Source of the DNA: Triticum aestivum
Lineage: Eukaryota > Streptophyta > Magnoliopsida > Poales > Poaceae
DNA length: 64,000 bases
Assembly: GCF_018294505.1 (NCBI RefSeq)
Contig: NC_057796.1
Location: 195,421,202-195,485,201, forward strand
Direction: 5' to 3'
Position 1 is the stretch's first letter. The number at the start of each line of letters is the position of its first letter. Below, in pieces: positions 1 through 10,186 of this stretch. The translations under genes and the position numbers were made by a program. The notes under the pieces are model-generated. The model ran no database searches, had not been told where the DNA came from, and saw nothing but the letters and a program-made list of their open reading frames with translations.

Positions 1-917
1 TCTAGTGGAAGGAGGTGGATGGGGAGGCACGCGAGGAGGAGGTCCCGTGACGGCGGCAAGTAGGGGTAGTGCTCTCGGTAGAGGCGAAAGTTTCTCGTCT
101 TTTGATGAGATGGTAACTATTGTTTTTAGTGGAAGTCGACTTTGACGATCCAACTGCGAACATACAATCGTCGCGCCTTAGCAATCACTAAACTAACTCT
201 GAGAGATTATTGACCACGCCGGAGCACGATCAACCTGATCACGAGGGTCTATTTCCTGCAAGCAAATGAAGAACATGTAAGAAACTGAGATTGCAATTAG
301 GATATTGCAAATTTAAGAGAGAGAAAATCTATTGATCAAAGTGAGGCTCTGTGATGTCTTGGTCTGGTCGTTGAACACAAACGAAGGACGCGAGTTGCAA
401 CTATGGTGAACTTTAGTCTAAACAAAACCCAAGTCTACAACGACGCCCTAAGAGTTGTACTTGAGACAGATGGGAATTTCGTCCACCTTTGGCAAGGTGG
501 AACTAAATTCCATCTAAGTCATTCTCCCTATTAATACGGATTCTAAAAATAGCCTATTATGTGTATTTCAAAATTACATGTGTCTGCCCCAAAAATAAGG
601 TGGCACAACATCTATATTAAGCTATGGATAAAATGTGTCCAAAAAACTATGGACAAAATTTATGAAATGTCATTTTGTATATTTCGTCCATGTCCTTGTG
701 TGTTATCATGATGGCTTTAAAGTGCTAAAAACTCCACCAGAAACTCCGTTCTTTTTCCCCGACACCATCATCTCCATGTTTGATCATGCTCCAATGTCAT
801 ACTTCTTGTCCATGTTGGGCCCTTCATTTGTAAGAAAAATAAATGTATCCAATTTAGTCAACATCATATTCTCATAAACATTAGAATCGTTACCAAGAAA
901 CGAAATTACCTGGTAAT
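1..917. other. Unassigned intergenic sequence
   Basis: No reading frame here looks like a protein family I know, and I see no LTR ends, primer site or TSD. Base composition is moderate. It may be decayed transposon or plain intergenic DNA. Confidence 0.4.
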
Positions 918-1589
918 TTAATTGGCATGTGTGATCTCAAGTACTTGGTCCAATATGTGTAGCAATAGGGGTTGTGGGTGTAATTGTAGTAGTAGTATCC
1001 TCATCAGATCTGCCACGACGACGGCTTGGAGGTCGCCTGTGCCCCCTGCGCCTGACCAAGGCCGGCCCTGGTCACTGGACGCGATAGTCGTTGGAGGCAT
1101 GGCCGCGCGACACCGTCCCAAGGTGGTGACGCGGTGCAGATCTGGAAGCATGTGTCGCATGGGGAGGGAACACCTGGCGGCGATGCGCCTTGGTTGCTGG
1201 GTGGCGACGACGACGCGTTGGGAACGGGACCCTAGATGCAGTATGGTTCTTGGGCGGTGCGATGCGTTGTGGTTATCGAGCAGCGGCTGCGCGTGGAGAA
1301 CGGACTCCTGGCGGCGCGGCGTGGTTCTTGGGCGATGACGGCGTGGCGTGGTTACCGGGGCAGTGGCGGCGCGTGGGGAACGGACTCCTAGCGTCGCAGT
1401 GTGGTTCTTGGGCTGCTGCGCGTGGGGAAATGGCTCATGGAGGCGCCTCGTGGTGACCTTTGTGGGAATGACGACTGGTGAAGGAAAAGATGAAAAAAAT
1501 GTGATTGGTGGGGTCCACGTGATCTGTTCTAGGAACACTCTATTTTGTACCATAAACTGTATTACGGTATAACCAAAAATGATTTTGCG
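918..1589. other. GC-rich unassigned segment
   Basis: GC-rich block with open frames on both strands (for example minus 918-1553). The openness is explained by high GC and an internal tandem repeat, not by a recognised protein. The right edge passes into LINE ORF1-like coding sequence near 1590. Confidence 0.4.
1219..1440. repeat. GC-rich minisatellite, units of about 76-80 bp
   Basis: The motif GGRGAACGGACTCCT followed about 15 bp later by GTGGTTCTTGGGC recurs from about 1219, 1295 and 1375, with a shorter degenerate unit from about 1421. Spacing is 76, 80 and then about 46-48 bp. Units are imperfect, so it is an old array. Confidence 0.6.
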
Positions 1590-2033
1590 GTACAGAATTT
1601 TACGGGATCTGCTAGAGATGCACTTATCCTCTCAGCTACAACGGCTGGAAACAAGACGAGGGAGGTGGTCGATGCATCCTTGTAACTAGTAGGTGTAGGT
1701 TTTTCGTTTTCGTGCTGGAGATTCTCATAATTACATATATATAATAAGAAGTCAGCGAGAGAAATAAGAAGACTCTCTTTATCATATCTAAAGTGGGGAT
1801 AAGTGAGAGAATTAAGCTGGTAAATAAAGGCCATAAGGGAAAGACATGCATTCACAAGAACTGCTTGGCTGGTTCAGTAGATGCTCTTTCCTATCAGCAA
1901 AATGGTGGTCCAAAATCTTTCAACTGAATTTGGGATAGCTTATGTTCAGTCCTCCCCTCCTGTAAAGGGCAAACAAGCAACCAAGAAGTCTAAGGATGCA
2001 GACAAGAACAAGCAGAATCCCAAGAAGAAGTGA
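1590..2033 (+). pseudogene. LINE ORF1 C-terminal remnant
   Basis: From 1751 one frame reads ...SERIKLVNKGHKGKTCIHKN..., matching the 'RRSERI-x-NKG-x-C-x-KNCLAC' signature near the end of grass LINE ORF1 proteins. It stops at 1925-1927. After a frame change, ATG 1902 to TGA 2031-2033 gives 43 codons starting MVVQNLSTEFG and ending in a lysine-rich tail (KKSKDADKNKQNPKKK). A further open stretch at 1590-1680 (LSAATTAGNKTREVVDASL) is probably the preceding part. ORF1 of LINEs encodes an RNA-binding chaperone-like protein. The N-terminus is missing or diverged. That ORF2 follows once the Angela insert is removed supports the call. Confidence 0.55.
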
Positions 2034-2381
2034 ATGAGGGAGACTTGCCAACACTCTCTATATATTTTACTTTTATATCCTTTGAACCTTTGCACTTTGT
2101 TGGTCTTTTGTGGTGTCTTTCAAACACCCGATGATATTATCCTTAGACATGCCCCCAATTATTCTGTTAGACTCTGTGTTGCTTATCACTATGCCAATCA
2201 TGTTGTATCTTTTTGCATTGTTGTATTGCTTGCATGGTCCTTCTCAAGCTATGGTTTTGTGATTGTCATGATTTGCTTATGGGAAAGATCAGTTTCCGCC
2301 TGGTCCTTTCAAAGCCCAGCTCTTTTAAGTGCAGGAGCCTAGTGCTACCTGCTTTTTGTCTGAACATTACCACTCTGTTTC
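2034..2381 (+). other. LINE inter-ORF spacer
   Basis: T-rich sequence between the ORF1 stop and the insertion point of element G. Removing G joins 2381 to 11942 and brings the ORF2 start within about 20 bp. I see no gene in it. The open frame at 2034-2342 is not supported by any motif. Confidence 0.45.
2377..2381. repeat. TSD of element G, left copy (GTTTC)
   Basis: GTTTC immediately before TGTTGGGGA; the same five bases follow ...CCTTCA at 11937-11941. Confidence 0.9.
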
Positions 2382-4024
2382 TGTTGGGGACGTAACATGC
2401 AATTTCAAAATTTTCCTACGATCACGCGAGATCTATCTAGGAGATGCATAGCAAGGAGAGGGGGAGAGTGTGTCCACGTACCCTCGTAGACCGAAAGCGG
2501 AAGCGTTAGGTTAACGCAGTTGATGTAGTCGAATGTCTTCATGATCCAACCGATCTAGTACCAAACGTACGGCACCTCCGAGTTCTGCACATGTTCAGCT
2601 CGATGACGTCCCTCGAACTCTTGATCCAGCAGAGGGTCGAGGGAGATTTTCATCAGCACGACGGCGTGGTGACGGTGATGGTGATATGATCCGCGCAGGG
2701 CTTCGCCTACGCACTACGTGAATATGACCGGAGGAGTAAACCGTGGAGAGAGAAGCCGCACAAGGCTTGGAACAATTGGTGTGTCTCCAAGGGGTGCCCT
2801 GCCCACGTATATAAAGGAGGGAGAGGGAGGAGGCCGGCCCTAGGGGGCGCGCCATAAGGGGGAGTCCTACTAGGACTCCTAGTCCTAGTAGGATTCGGCC
2901 CCCCTTCTTTTCCTTCTCATGGAGGTGGAAAGGGGGAAGGAGAGGGACTAGGAGAAGGAAAGGGGGTGGCGCCCCCTTCCCTAGTCCAATTCGGCCTCCT
3001 CCCTTGTGGGGGGCGCACCAGCCCCTTGTGGGCTGGTTAGCCTCCCTCCTATGGCCCATATGGCCCATATATTTCCCCGGGGGGTTCTGGTAATCCCTCC
3101 GGTACTCCGGTATGTACCGATACACTCTGGAACCTTTCCGGTGTCCGAATACTACCTTCCAATATATCAATCTTTACCTCTCGACCATTTCGACACTCCT
3201 CGTCATTTCCGTGATCTCATCCGGGACTCCGAACATTCTTTGGTCACCAAAACACATAACTCATAATACAAATCATCATCGAACGTTAAGCGTGTGGACC
3301 CTACGGGTTCGAGAACTATGTAGACATGACCGAGACACATCTCCGATCAATAACCAACAGCGGAACCTGGATGCGCATATTGGTTCCTACATATTCTACG
3401 AAGATCTTTATCGGTCAAACTGCAATGACAACATACGTCATTCCCTTTGTCATCGGTATGTTATTTGCCCGAGATTTGATCGTTGGTATCTACATACCTA
3501 GTTCAAATCTCGTTACCGGCAAGTCTCTTTACTCATTCTGTAATGCATCATCCCACAACTAACTCATTAGTCACATTGCTTGCAAGGCTTATCATGATGT
3601 GCATTACCGAGAGGGCCCAGAGATACCTCTCCGATACTCGGAGTGAAAAATCCTAATCTCGATCTATGCCAACCCAACAAACACCTTCAGAGACACCTGT
3701 AGAGCATCTTTATAATTACCCAGTTACGTTGTGATGTTTGATAGCACATAAGGTGTTCCTCTGGTATTCGGGAGTTGCATAATCTCATAGTGATAGGAAT
3801 ATGTATAAGTCATGAAGAAACCAATAGCAATAAAACTTAACCATCTTTGATTGACGAGCTAGTCTAGTAGAGGCTTACTAGGGACACGGTGTTTTGTCTA
3901 TGTATCCACACATATATCAAGTTTCCGGTTAATACAATTCTAGTATGGATAATAAAGATTTATCATGATATAAGGAAATATAAAATAACAACTTTATTAT
4001 TGCCTCTAGGGCATATTTCCTTCA
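2382..4024 (-). repeat. Element G 3' LTR (1,643 bp)
   Basis: Homologous to 10187-11936 along its length but 107 bp shorter, because of a deletion between two AAACTTAA copies (junction 3833-3840). TATA-like CGTATATAAAGG lies at about 2807-2818. Open frames inside it are LTR sequence, not genes. Confidence 0.93.
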
Positions 4025-4037
4025 GTCTCCCACTTGC
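4025..4037 (-). other. Element G polypurine tract
   Basis: On the minus strand this reads GCAAGTGGGAGAC and abuts the 3' LTR start TGAAGG. It is the expected primer for plus-strand DNA synthesis. The same motif (GCAAGTGGGGGAC) precedes the 3' LTR of element D. Confidence 0.85.
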
Positions 4038-4056
4038 ACTAGTCAATAATCTAGTT

Positions 4057-4186
4057 CACATCGCCATATGATTTAACACCAATAGATCACATCGTCATGT
4101 GATTAACACCCTATAGTTCACATTGCCATGTGACCAATACCCAAAGGGTTTACTAGAGTCAATAATCTAGTTCACATCGCCATGTG
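4057..4186 (-). repeat. Four short palindromic repeats between RNase H and the polypurine tract
   Basis: CACATCGCCATATG (4057-4070), CACATCGTCATGTG (4088-4101), CACATTGCCATGTG (4119-4132) and CACATCGCCATGTG (4173-4186) sit in larger imperfect direct repeats with TAGTTCACAT...GATTAACACC. Each is an inverted repeat CACAT-N4-ATGTG. Element D lacks them: its RNase H frame ends at 58662 and the LTR starts at 58696. Confidence 0.8.
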
Positions 4187-4215
4187 ATTAACACCCAAAG
4201 AGTACTAAGGTGTGA

Positions 4216-4705
4216 TCATGTTTTGCTTGTGAGGGAAGTTTAGTCAACAGGTCAGCCACATTCAGAACCGTATGTATTTTGCAAATTTCTATGTCTACAA
4301 TGCTCTGCACGGAGCTACTCTAGCTAATTGCTCCCACTTTCAATATGGATCCAGATTGAGACTCAGAGTCATCCGGATCAATGTCAAAGCTTGCATCGAT
4401 GTAGCCCTTTACGACGAACTCTTTGTCATCTCCATAACCGAGAAACATATCCTTATTCCACTAAGGATAATTTTGACCGATGTCCAGTGATCCACTCCTG
4501 GATCACTATTGTACCCTCTTGCCAAACTCATGGTGAGGTACACAATAGGTCTGGTACGTAGCATAGCATACTTCATAAAACCTATGACTGAGGCATAGGG
4601 AATGACTTTCATTCTCTTTCTATTTTCTGCCGTGGTCGGGTTTTGAGTCTTACTCAACTTCACACCTTGCAACACAGGCAAGAACTCCTTCTTTGACTGT
4701 TCCAT
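4216..4705 (-). pseudogene. Element G RT end and RNase H remnant
   Basis: 4409-4705 translates as RT/RNase H connection sequence (LPVLQGVKLSKTQNPT, VIPYASVIGFMKYAML), colinear with D at about 57900-58130. The RNase H start (DASFDIDPDDSESQSG) follows, then the core is missing: the frame jumps to EICKIHT...NVADLLTKL, so about 200 bp present in D (58270-58540) are gone. RNase H would not be functional. Confidence 0.8.
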
Positions 4706-4896
4706 TTTGAACTACTTCAAAATCTTGTCAAGGCATGTACTCATTGAAAAATCTTATCAAGCATCTTGATCTATCTCTATAGGTCTTGATGCTCAATGTG
4801 TAAGCAACTTCACCGAGGTCTTTCTTTGAAAAACTCCTTTCAAACACTCCTTTATGCTTTCCAGAAAATTCTACATCATTTTCGATCAACAATATG

Positions 4897-5343
4897 TCAT
4901 TCACATCTACTTATCAGAAAGGATGTAGTGCTCCCACTCACTTTCTTGTAAATACAGGCTTCAGCGCAAGTCTGTATAAAACTATATGCTTTGATTAACT
5001 CATCAAAGCGTATATTCCAACTCCGAGATGCTTGCACCAGTTCCATAGATGGATCGCTGGAGCTTGCACACTTTGTTAGCACCTTTAGGATCGACAAAAC
5101 CTTTGGTTGCATTATATACAACTCTTCTTTAAGAAATCCATTAAGGAATGCAGTTTTGACATCCATTTGCCAGATTTCATAAAATGCGGCAATTGCTAAC
5201 ATGATTCGGACAGACTTAAGCATCACTACGAGTGAGAAAATCTCATCGTAGTCAACACCTTGAACTTGTCGAAAACATTTTGCGACAATTCGAGCTTTGT
5301 AGATAGTAACACTACCATCATCGTCTTCCACTTCAAGATCCAT
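4897..5343 (-). pseudogene. Element G reverse transcriptase remnant
   Basis: Copia RT: VAKCFRQVQGVDYDEIFS (family form AKGFRQVQGVDYDETFSPV), IWQMDVKTAFLNGFLKEELY and a palm region, colinear with D 57280-57560. The catalytic box just downstream (4907 to 4896, minus) reads GATGTGAATGAC, Asp-Val-Asn-Asp, where D has Tyr-Val-Asp-Asp. One catalytic aspartate is lost and the context is frame-broken, so the enzyme is dead. Confidence 0.85.
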
Positions 5344-6179
5344 TTATTCTCAATGGCTTGCCGATCATCGGGCAAGTCCACCAAAGTCCACACTTTGTTC
5401 TCATACATGGATCCTATCTCAGATTTCCATTTTGCGGAATCTGGGCTCATCATCGCTTCCTCATAGTTCGTAGGTTCGTCATGGTCTAGTAACATGACTT
5501 CCAGAATAGGATTACCGTACCACTCTGGTGCGGAACGTGCTTTGGTTGACCTACGAGGTTCGGTAGTAACTTGATATGAAGTTTCATGATCATTATCATT
5601 AGCTTCCTCTCTTGTTGTTGTAGGCATCATGGAAACGGTTTTCTGTGATGAGCAACTTTCCAATTCGAGAGAAGGTACAGTTACCTCATCAAGTTCTACT
5701 TTCCTCCCACTCACTTCTTTCGAGAGAAATTCCTTCTCTAGAAACAATCCATTCTTAGCAACAAAGATCTTGCCTTTGGGTCTGTGATAGAAGGTGCACC
5801 CAACAATTTCTTTTGGGTATCCTATGAAGACACACTTCTCCGATTTGGGTTCAAGCTTATCAGGCTGAAGTTTTTTCACATAAGCATCGCAACCCCAAAC
5901 TTTAAGAAACGACAGCTTAGGTTTCTTGCCAAACCACAGTTCATACGGTGTCATCTCAATGGATTTAGATGGTGCCCTATTTAACGTGAATGCAACTGTC
6001 TCTAATGCATAACCCCAAAACGATAGTGGTAAATCGGTAAGAGACATAATAGATCGCACCATATCTAATAAAGTACGGTTACGACGTTCGGACACACCAT
6101 TACGCTGTGGTGTTCCAGGTGGCGTGAGTTGTGAAACTATTCCACATTGTTTTAAATGAAGGCCAAACTCGTAACTCAA
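5226..6179 (-). pseudogene. Element G integrase C-terminal half and start of RT
   Basis: Open for 317 codons. It starts in the integrase core just after SDRGGEY, then TPPGTPQRNGVSERRNRTLL with the catalytic glutamate of the DDE triad, followed by LPLSFWGYALETVAFTLNRA, the Copia GKKP-x-LSFLKVWGC motif and CVFIGYP. The end runs into the RT N-terminus (MYENKVWTLVDLPDD). The codon before SDRGGEY is TGA where D has CGA, an Arg-to-stop change consistent with C-to-T decay. It matches D split over 23200-23520 and 56671-57240. Confidence 0.88.
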
Positions 6180-6245
6180 ATATTCGCCTCCGCGATCAGA
6201 TCACAGAAACTTTATTTTCTTGTTACGATGATTCTCAACTTCACT

Positions 6246-6536
6246 CTAAAATTCTTTGAACTTTTCAAATGTTTCTGACTTGTGTTTCATTAAGTAGATA
6301 TACCCATATCTGATCAAATCATTTGTGAAGGTCAGAAAATAACGATACCCGCCGCGAGCCACAATACTCATCGGACCGCATACATCGGTATGTATTATTT
6401 CCAATAAGTCAGTGGCTCGCTCCATTGTTCCGGAGAACGGAGTCTTAGTCATATTGCCCATGAGGCATGGTTTGCAAGCATCAAATGATTCATAATCAAG
6501 TGATTCCAAAAGTCCATCCGCATGGAGTTTCTTCAT
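6246..6536 (-). pseudogene. Element G GAG-pre-integrase and integrase N-terminal remnant
   Basis: Reads MKKLHADGLLESLDYESF, CKPCLMGNMTKTPFS and IIHTDVCGPMS, the last holding the first catalytic aspartate of integrase. It aligns with D 22876-23157. The upstream HxxxH zinc-binding part lies in 6537-6912 but is stop-broken. Confidence 0.85.
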
Positions 6537-6912
6537 GCGCTTTACACCAATATGACCTAAACGGTAGTGCCACTAGTATGTTGCACTATCATTATCAACT
6601 TTGCATCTTTTGGCATCAATATTACAAATATGTGTATCACTACGATCGAGATTCAATAAACCATTCACCTTGGGTGTATGACCACAGAAGGTTTTTATTC
6701 ATGTAAACATAATAACAATTATTCTTTGACTTAGATGAATAACCGTATTGCAATAAACATGATCCAATCATATTCATGCTCAATGCAAACACCAAATAAC
6801 ATTTATTTTAGGTTCAACACTAATCTTGAGGGTAAAGGGAGTGTGCGATGGTGATCTTATCAACATTGGAATCACTTCCAACACACATCGTCACCTCGCC
6901 CTCAACTAGTAT

Positions 6913-7248
6913 CTATTCATTTTGCAACTCCTCTTTCGAGTTACAAATCTTTGCAACTGAACCGGTATCAAATACCGAGGGGCTACCATGAACACTAGTA
7001 AAGTACACATCAATAACATGTATATCAAATATACCTTTGTTCACTTCGCCATCCTTCTTATCCGCCAAGTATTTGGGGCAGTTCCGCTTCCGGTGACAAT
7101 TTTCTTTGCAGTAGAAGCACTCAGTTTCAGGCTTGGGTCTAGCTTTGGGCTTCTTCACGGGAGTGAAAACTTGCTTGTCATTCTTGAAGTTCCCTTTCTT
7201 TCCCTTGCCCTTTTTCTTGAAACTAGTGGTCTTGTTAACCATCAACAC
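6913..7248 (-). pseudogene. Element G gag zinc knuckle and protease start
   Basis: Lysine-rich tract, then CFYCKENCHRKRNC, a CX2CX4HX4C zinc knuckle that binds RNA in the virus-like particle. About 45 residues on is VFDTGS, the aspartic protease active-site triplet (Asp-Thr-Gly). A following stretch ends in a stop, so the polyprotein is cut here. Confidence 0.85.
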
Positions 7249-7371
7249 TTGATGCTATTTCTTGATTTCTACCTTCGTTGATTTCAGCATCACAAAGAGC
7301 TTGGGAATCGTTTTCATCATCCCTTGCATATGATAGTTCATCACGAAGTTCTAGTAAAATGGTGATAGTGA

Positions 7372-7880
7372 CTAGAGAACTCTGTCAATCACTATCTTAT
7401 CTGGAAGATTAACTCCCACTTGATTCAAGCGATTGTAGTACCCAGACATTCTGAGCACATGCTCACTAGGTGAGCTATTCTCCTCCATCTTGTAGGCAAA
7501 GTACTTGTAAGAGGTCTCATACCTCTCGACATGGGCATGAGTCTGAAATACCAATTTCAACTTCTTGGAACATCTCATATGCTCCGTGGCGTTCAAAACA
7601 TTTTTGAAGTCCCGGTTCTAAGCCGTAAAGCATGGTGCACTAAACTATCAAGTAGTCATCATACCGAGCTTGTCAAATGTTCATAACGTCTGCATCTGCT
7701 CCTGCAATAGGTATGTCACCTAGCGGTGCATCAAGGACATAATTCTTCTGTGCAGCAATTAGGATAATCCTCAGATCACGGACCCAGTCCGCATCATTGC
7801 TACTATCATCTTTCAACTTAGTTTTCTCTAGGAACATACCAAAAATAAAACAGGGGAGCTATACGCGAGCTATTGGTCTA
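7372..7880 (-). pseudogene. Element G gag N-terminal remnant
   Basis: Contains MEENSSPSEHVLRMSGYYNRL and GVNLPDKIVIDRVL, the Copia gag (UBN2-like) signature, colinear with D 21900-22010. The position matching D's start codon (ATGGCCCGTGCTCCC at 21553) reads ATAGCTCGCG near 7880, so the initiator Met appears mutated to Ile. Several stops follow. Confidence 0.78.
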
Positions 7881-8321
7881 CAACATAGATATGCAAATAT
7901 TATCAGGACTAAGTTCATGATAAATTAAGTTCAATTAATCATATTACTTAAGAACTCCCACTTAGATAGACATCCCTCTAGTCATCTAAATGATCACGTG
8001 ATCCATAGCAACTAAACCATGTCCAATCATCATGTGAGATGGAGTAGTTTTCATCGGTGAACATCTCTATGTTGATCATATCTACTATATGATTCACGTT
8101 TGACCTTTCGGTCTCAGTGTTCCGAGGCCATATCTGCATATGCTAGGCTCGTCAAGTTTAACCCGAGTATTCTGCATGTGCAAAACTGGCTTGCACCTGT
8201 TGTATGTGAACGTAGAGCTTATGACACCCGATCATCATGTGGTGTCTCGGCACGACGAACTGTCACAACGGTGCATACTCAGGCAGAACACTTATACCTT
8301 GAAATTTAGTGAGGGATCATC
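7881..8321 (-). other. Element G leader, part nearest gag
   Basis: Untranslated leader homologous to D 21105-21552 on the opposite strand. No coding motif. It is separated from the rest of the leader by the Harbinger-like insertion. Confidence 0.7.
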
Positions 8322-8324
8322 TTA

Positions 8325-9406
8325 GGGTGTGTTTGCTTGGGGAACGAAGTGGAATGGAATGTCATGGTTCCGTGACATTCCCTTCCACTAGAATGGGTTG
8401 ATTCCGTTCCTACGTTTGGTTGGGCAAGTAGGTATAATGGAACGGTTCCATTTCAGTGTTTGGTTAGAAATAAAGTAATGGAAGGCATTTGATGTCACAT
8501 ATATGCATGATTGTCATTAGTCTTTGTATTTTTAACACATAATAAAAAATGCCAAACAAAATACTAGTTATTCACTCATATACATGTCAAAAATCTGTCA
8601 AAAAACTAGCCTAAAAACTGTCAAAATACAAGTTATGCAATCATATTCATGTCAAAATACAAGGCATCCATCCATATATATGTCAAAAGATATGTCAAAA
8701 TACTAGCCATTTACACAAAATCATGCTGCTGTGATTAGGAAAATCTACCAAGTTTTAGAACACAATAATACGTATTCCCGAATCAATTCAGTAGCTGATT
8801 GTCGCTGCTTGCCCAGGTGTGGCACATAGATAAGGGATTAGCACTGTAGCCGGAGCTGGCAGTCACTGGCCGGCACCACATAGTCGCCACTGAGGGACAG
8901 CAACGAGTTCACCAGCACATAGCTTGCTTGCGAGGTGCAGCCGCTCACCGTGATCCAGTTTCAGCTCACAGAGATCCGCAGCGACCCGACATGGAGCATC
9001 GCCGGAGATCCACAACAGCTCGACATGGAGATCTGCAGCGACCCGACGCGGAGCTGATAGGTGATGGAGATGCATCGCCGGAGAGGGATGGAGGAGGAGA
9101 GGCGGCGCACTAGTGGGGGAGACGGGGGGCGCAGAGGGAGAGATAGAAGAGGGAGTGGCGGCGGTGCGACGATGGGACAGAGTTCGTGGTTGCGGGAGTC
9201 GCGGGGGGAGAAGAGAGACGCAAGGCCGAGCCGTTTCATGTGATTCTCGAAATCGGAGGTACGAGCGTATTCCGGATCTTAGGGGAATATTCCACTCGGG
9301 GGAATGGGTGGGTTCTGGCTCTTCGCTACTACCGAACACGGTAACACGGGGCAGGCATGGGATGGACCCGTTACATTCCATCCGGTGACCAGAACCAAAC
9401 ACACCC
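8325..9406. mobile_element. Non-autonomous PIF/Harbinger-like DNA transposon (1,082 bp)
   Basis: Ends are GGGTGTGTTTGCTT on the left and, reverse-complemented, GGGTGTGTTTGGTT on the right; similarity weakens after about 14 bp but GGAATGGAATG-type motifs recur. A 3-bp TTA duplication flanks it (8322-8324, 9407-9409). The uninterrupted sister site in element D (about 21098-21112, opposite strand) reads CATCTTATAATG with one TTA, confirming a clean insertion. TTA plus these ends fit PIF/Harbinger (Tourist-like). No transposase frame is visible; 8850-9240 is GC-rich with short internal repeats (GATCCGCAGCGACCCGAC), possibly captured sequence. Confidence 0.85.
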
Positions 9407-9409
9407 TTA

Positions 9410-10170
9410 TAATGCTACCGTCGTACTAAGCAAAATAAGATGCATAAAGGATAAACATCACATGCAATCAAAATATGTGACATGATATGACCATCATCAT
9501 CTTATGCCTCTGATCTCCATCTCCAAAGCATCGTCATGATCTCCATCGTCACCGGCTTGACACCTTGATCTCCATCGTAGCGTCGTTGTCGTCTCGCTAA
9601 CTATTGCTTCCACGACTATCGCTACCGCTTAGTGATAAAGTAAAGCAATTACATGGCGATTGCATTTCATACAATAAAGCAACAACCATAAGGCTCCTGC
9701 CAGTTGCCGGTAACTTTTACAAAACATGATCATCTCATACAACAATTTATATCTCATCACGTCTTGACCATATCACATCACAACATGCCCTGCAAAAACA
9801 AGTTAGATGTCCTCTACTTTGTTGTTGCAAGTTTTACATGGCTGCTACGGGCTTCTAGCAAGAACCATTCTTACCTACGCATCAAAACCACAACAATTTT
9901 TCATCAAGTGTGTTGCTTTAACCTTCAACAAGGACCGGCCGTAGTCAAATTCGATTCAACTAAAGTTGGAGAAACAGACACCCGCCAGCCACATGTGTGC
10001 ATAAGCACGTCGGTATAACCGGTCTCATGAACGTGGTCATGTAATGTTGGTCCGGGCCGCTTCATCCAACAATACCGCTGAATCAAAATAAGACGTTGGT
10101 GGTAAGTAGTATGACTATTATCGCCCACAACTCTTTGTGTTCTACTCGTGCATGTCATCTACGCATAGGC
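9410..10170 (-). other. Element G leader, part nearest the primer site
   Basis: Untranslated leader homologous to D 20329-21105 on the opposite strand. No coding motif recognised. Confidence 0.7.
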
Positions 10171-10186
10171 CTGGCTCGGATGCCAC
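10171..10186 (-). other. Element G primer-binding site
   Basis: Minus strand reads GTGGCATCCGAGCCAG next to the 5' LTR, close to TGGTATCAGAGCC, the complement of the initiator Met tRNA 3' end used by Copia elements. Confidence 0.8.

Noticed and set aside
918..1553. 211-codon minus-strand ORF in GC-rich DNA
   Set aside because: Low-complexity Arg/Pro/Thr composition, no motif, crosses a tandem repeat, and overlaps equally long plus-strand frames.
1590..2033. Terminal exons of a host gene
   Set aside because: I first read it as exons because of CAG/GT-like borders, but SERIK...NKGHKG...C..KN matches LINE ORF1 and ORF2 follows once element G is removed.
2595..3170. 191-codon minus-strand ORF
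   Set aside because: Lies wholly in the Angela-like 3' LTR; a shorter equivalent occurs in the 5' LTR (10401-10930).
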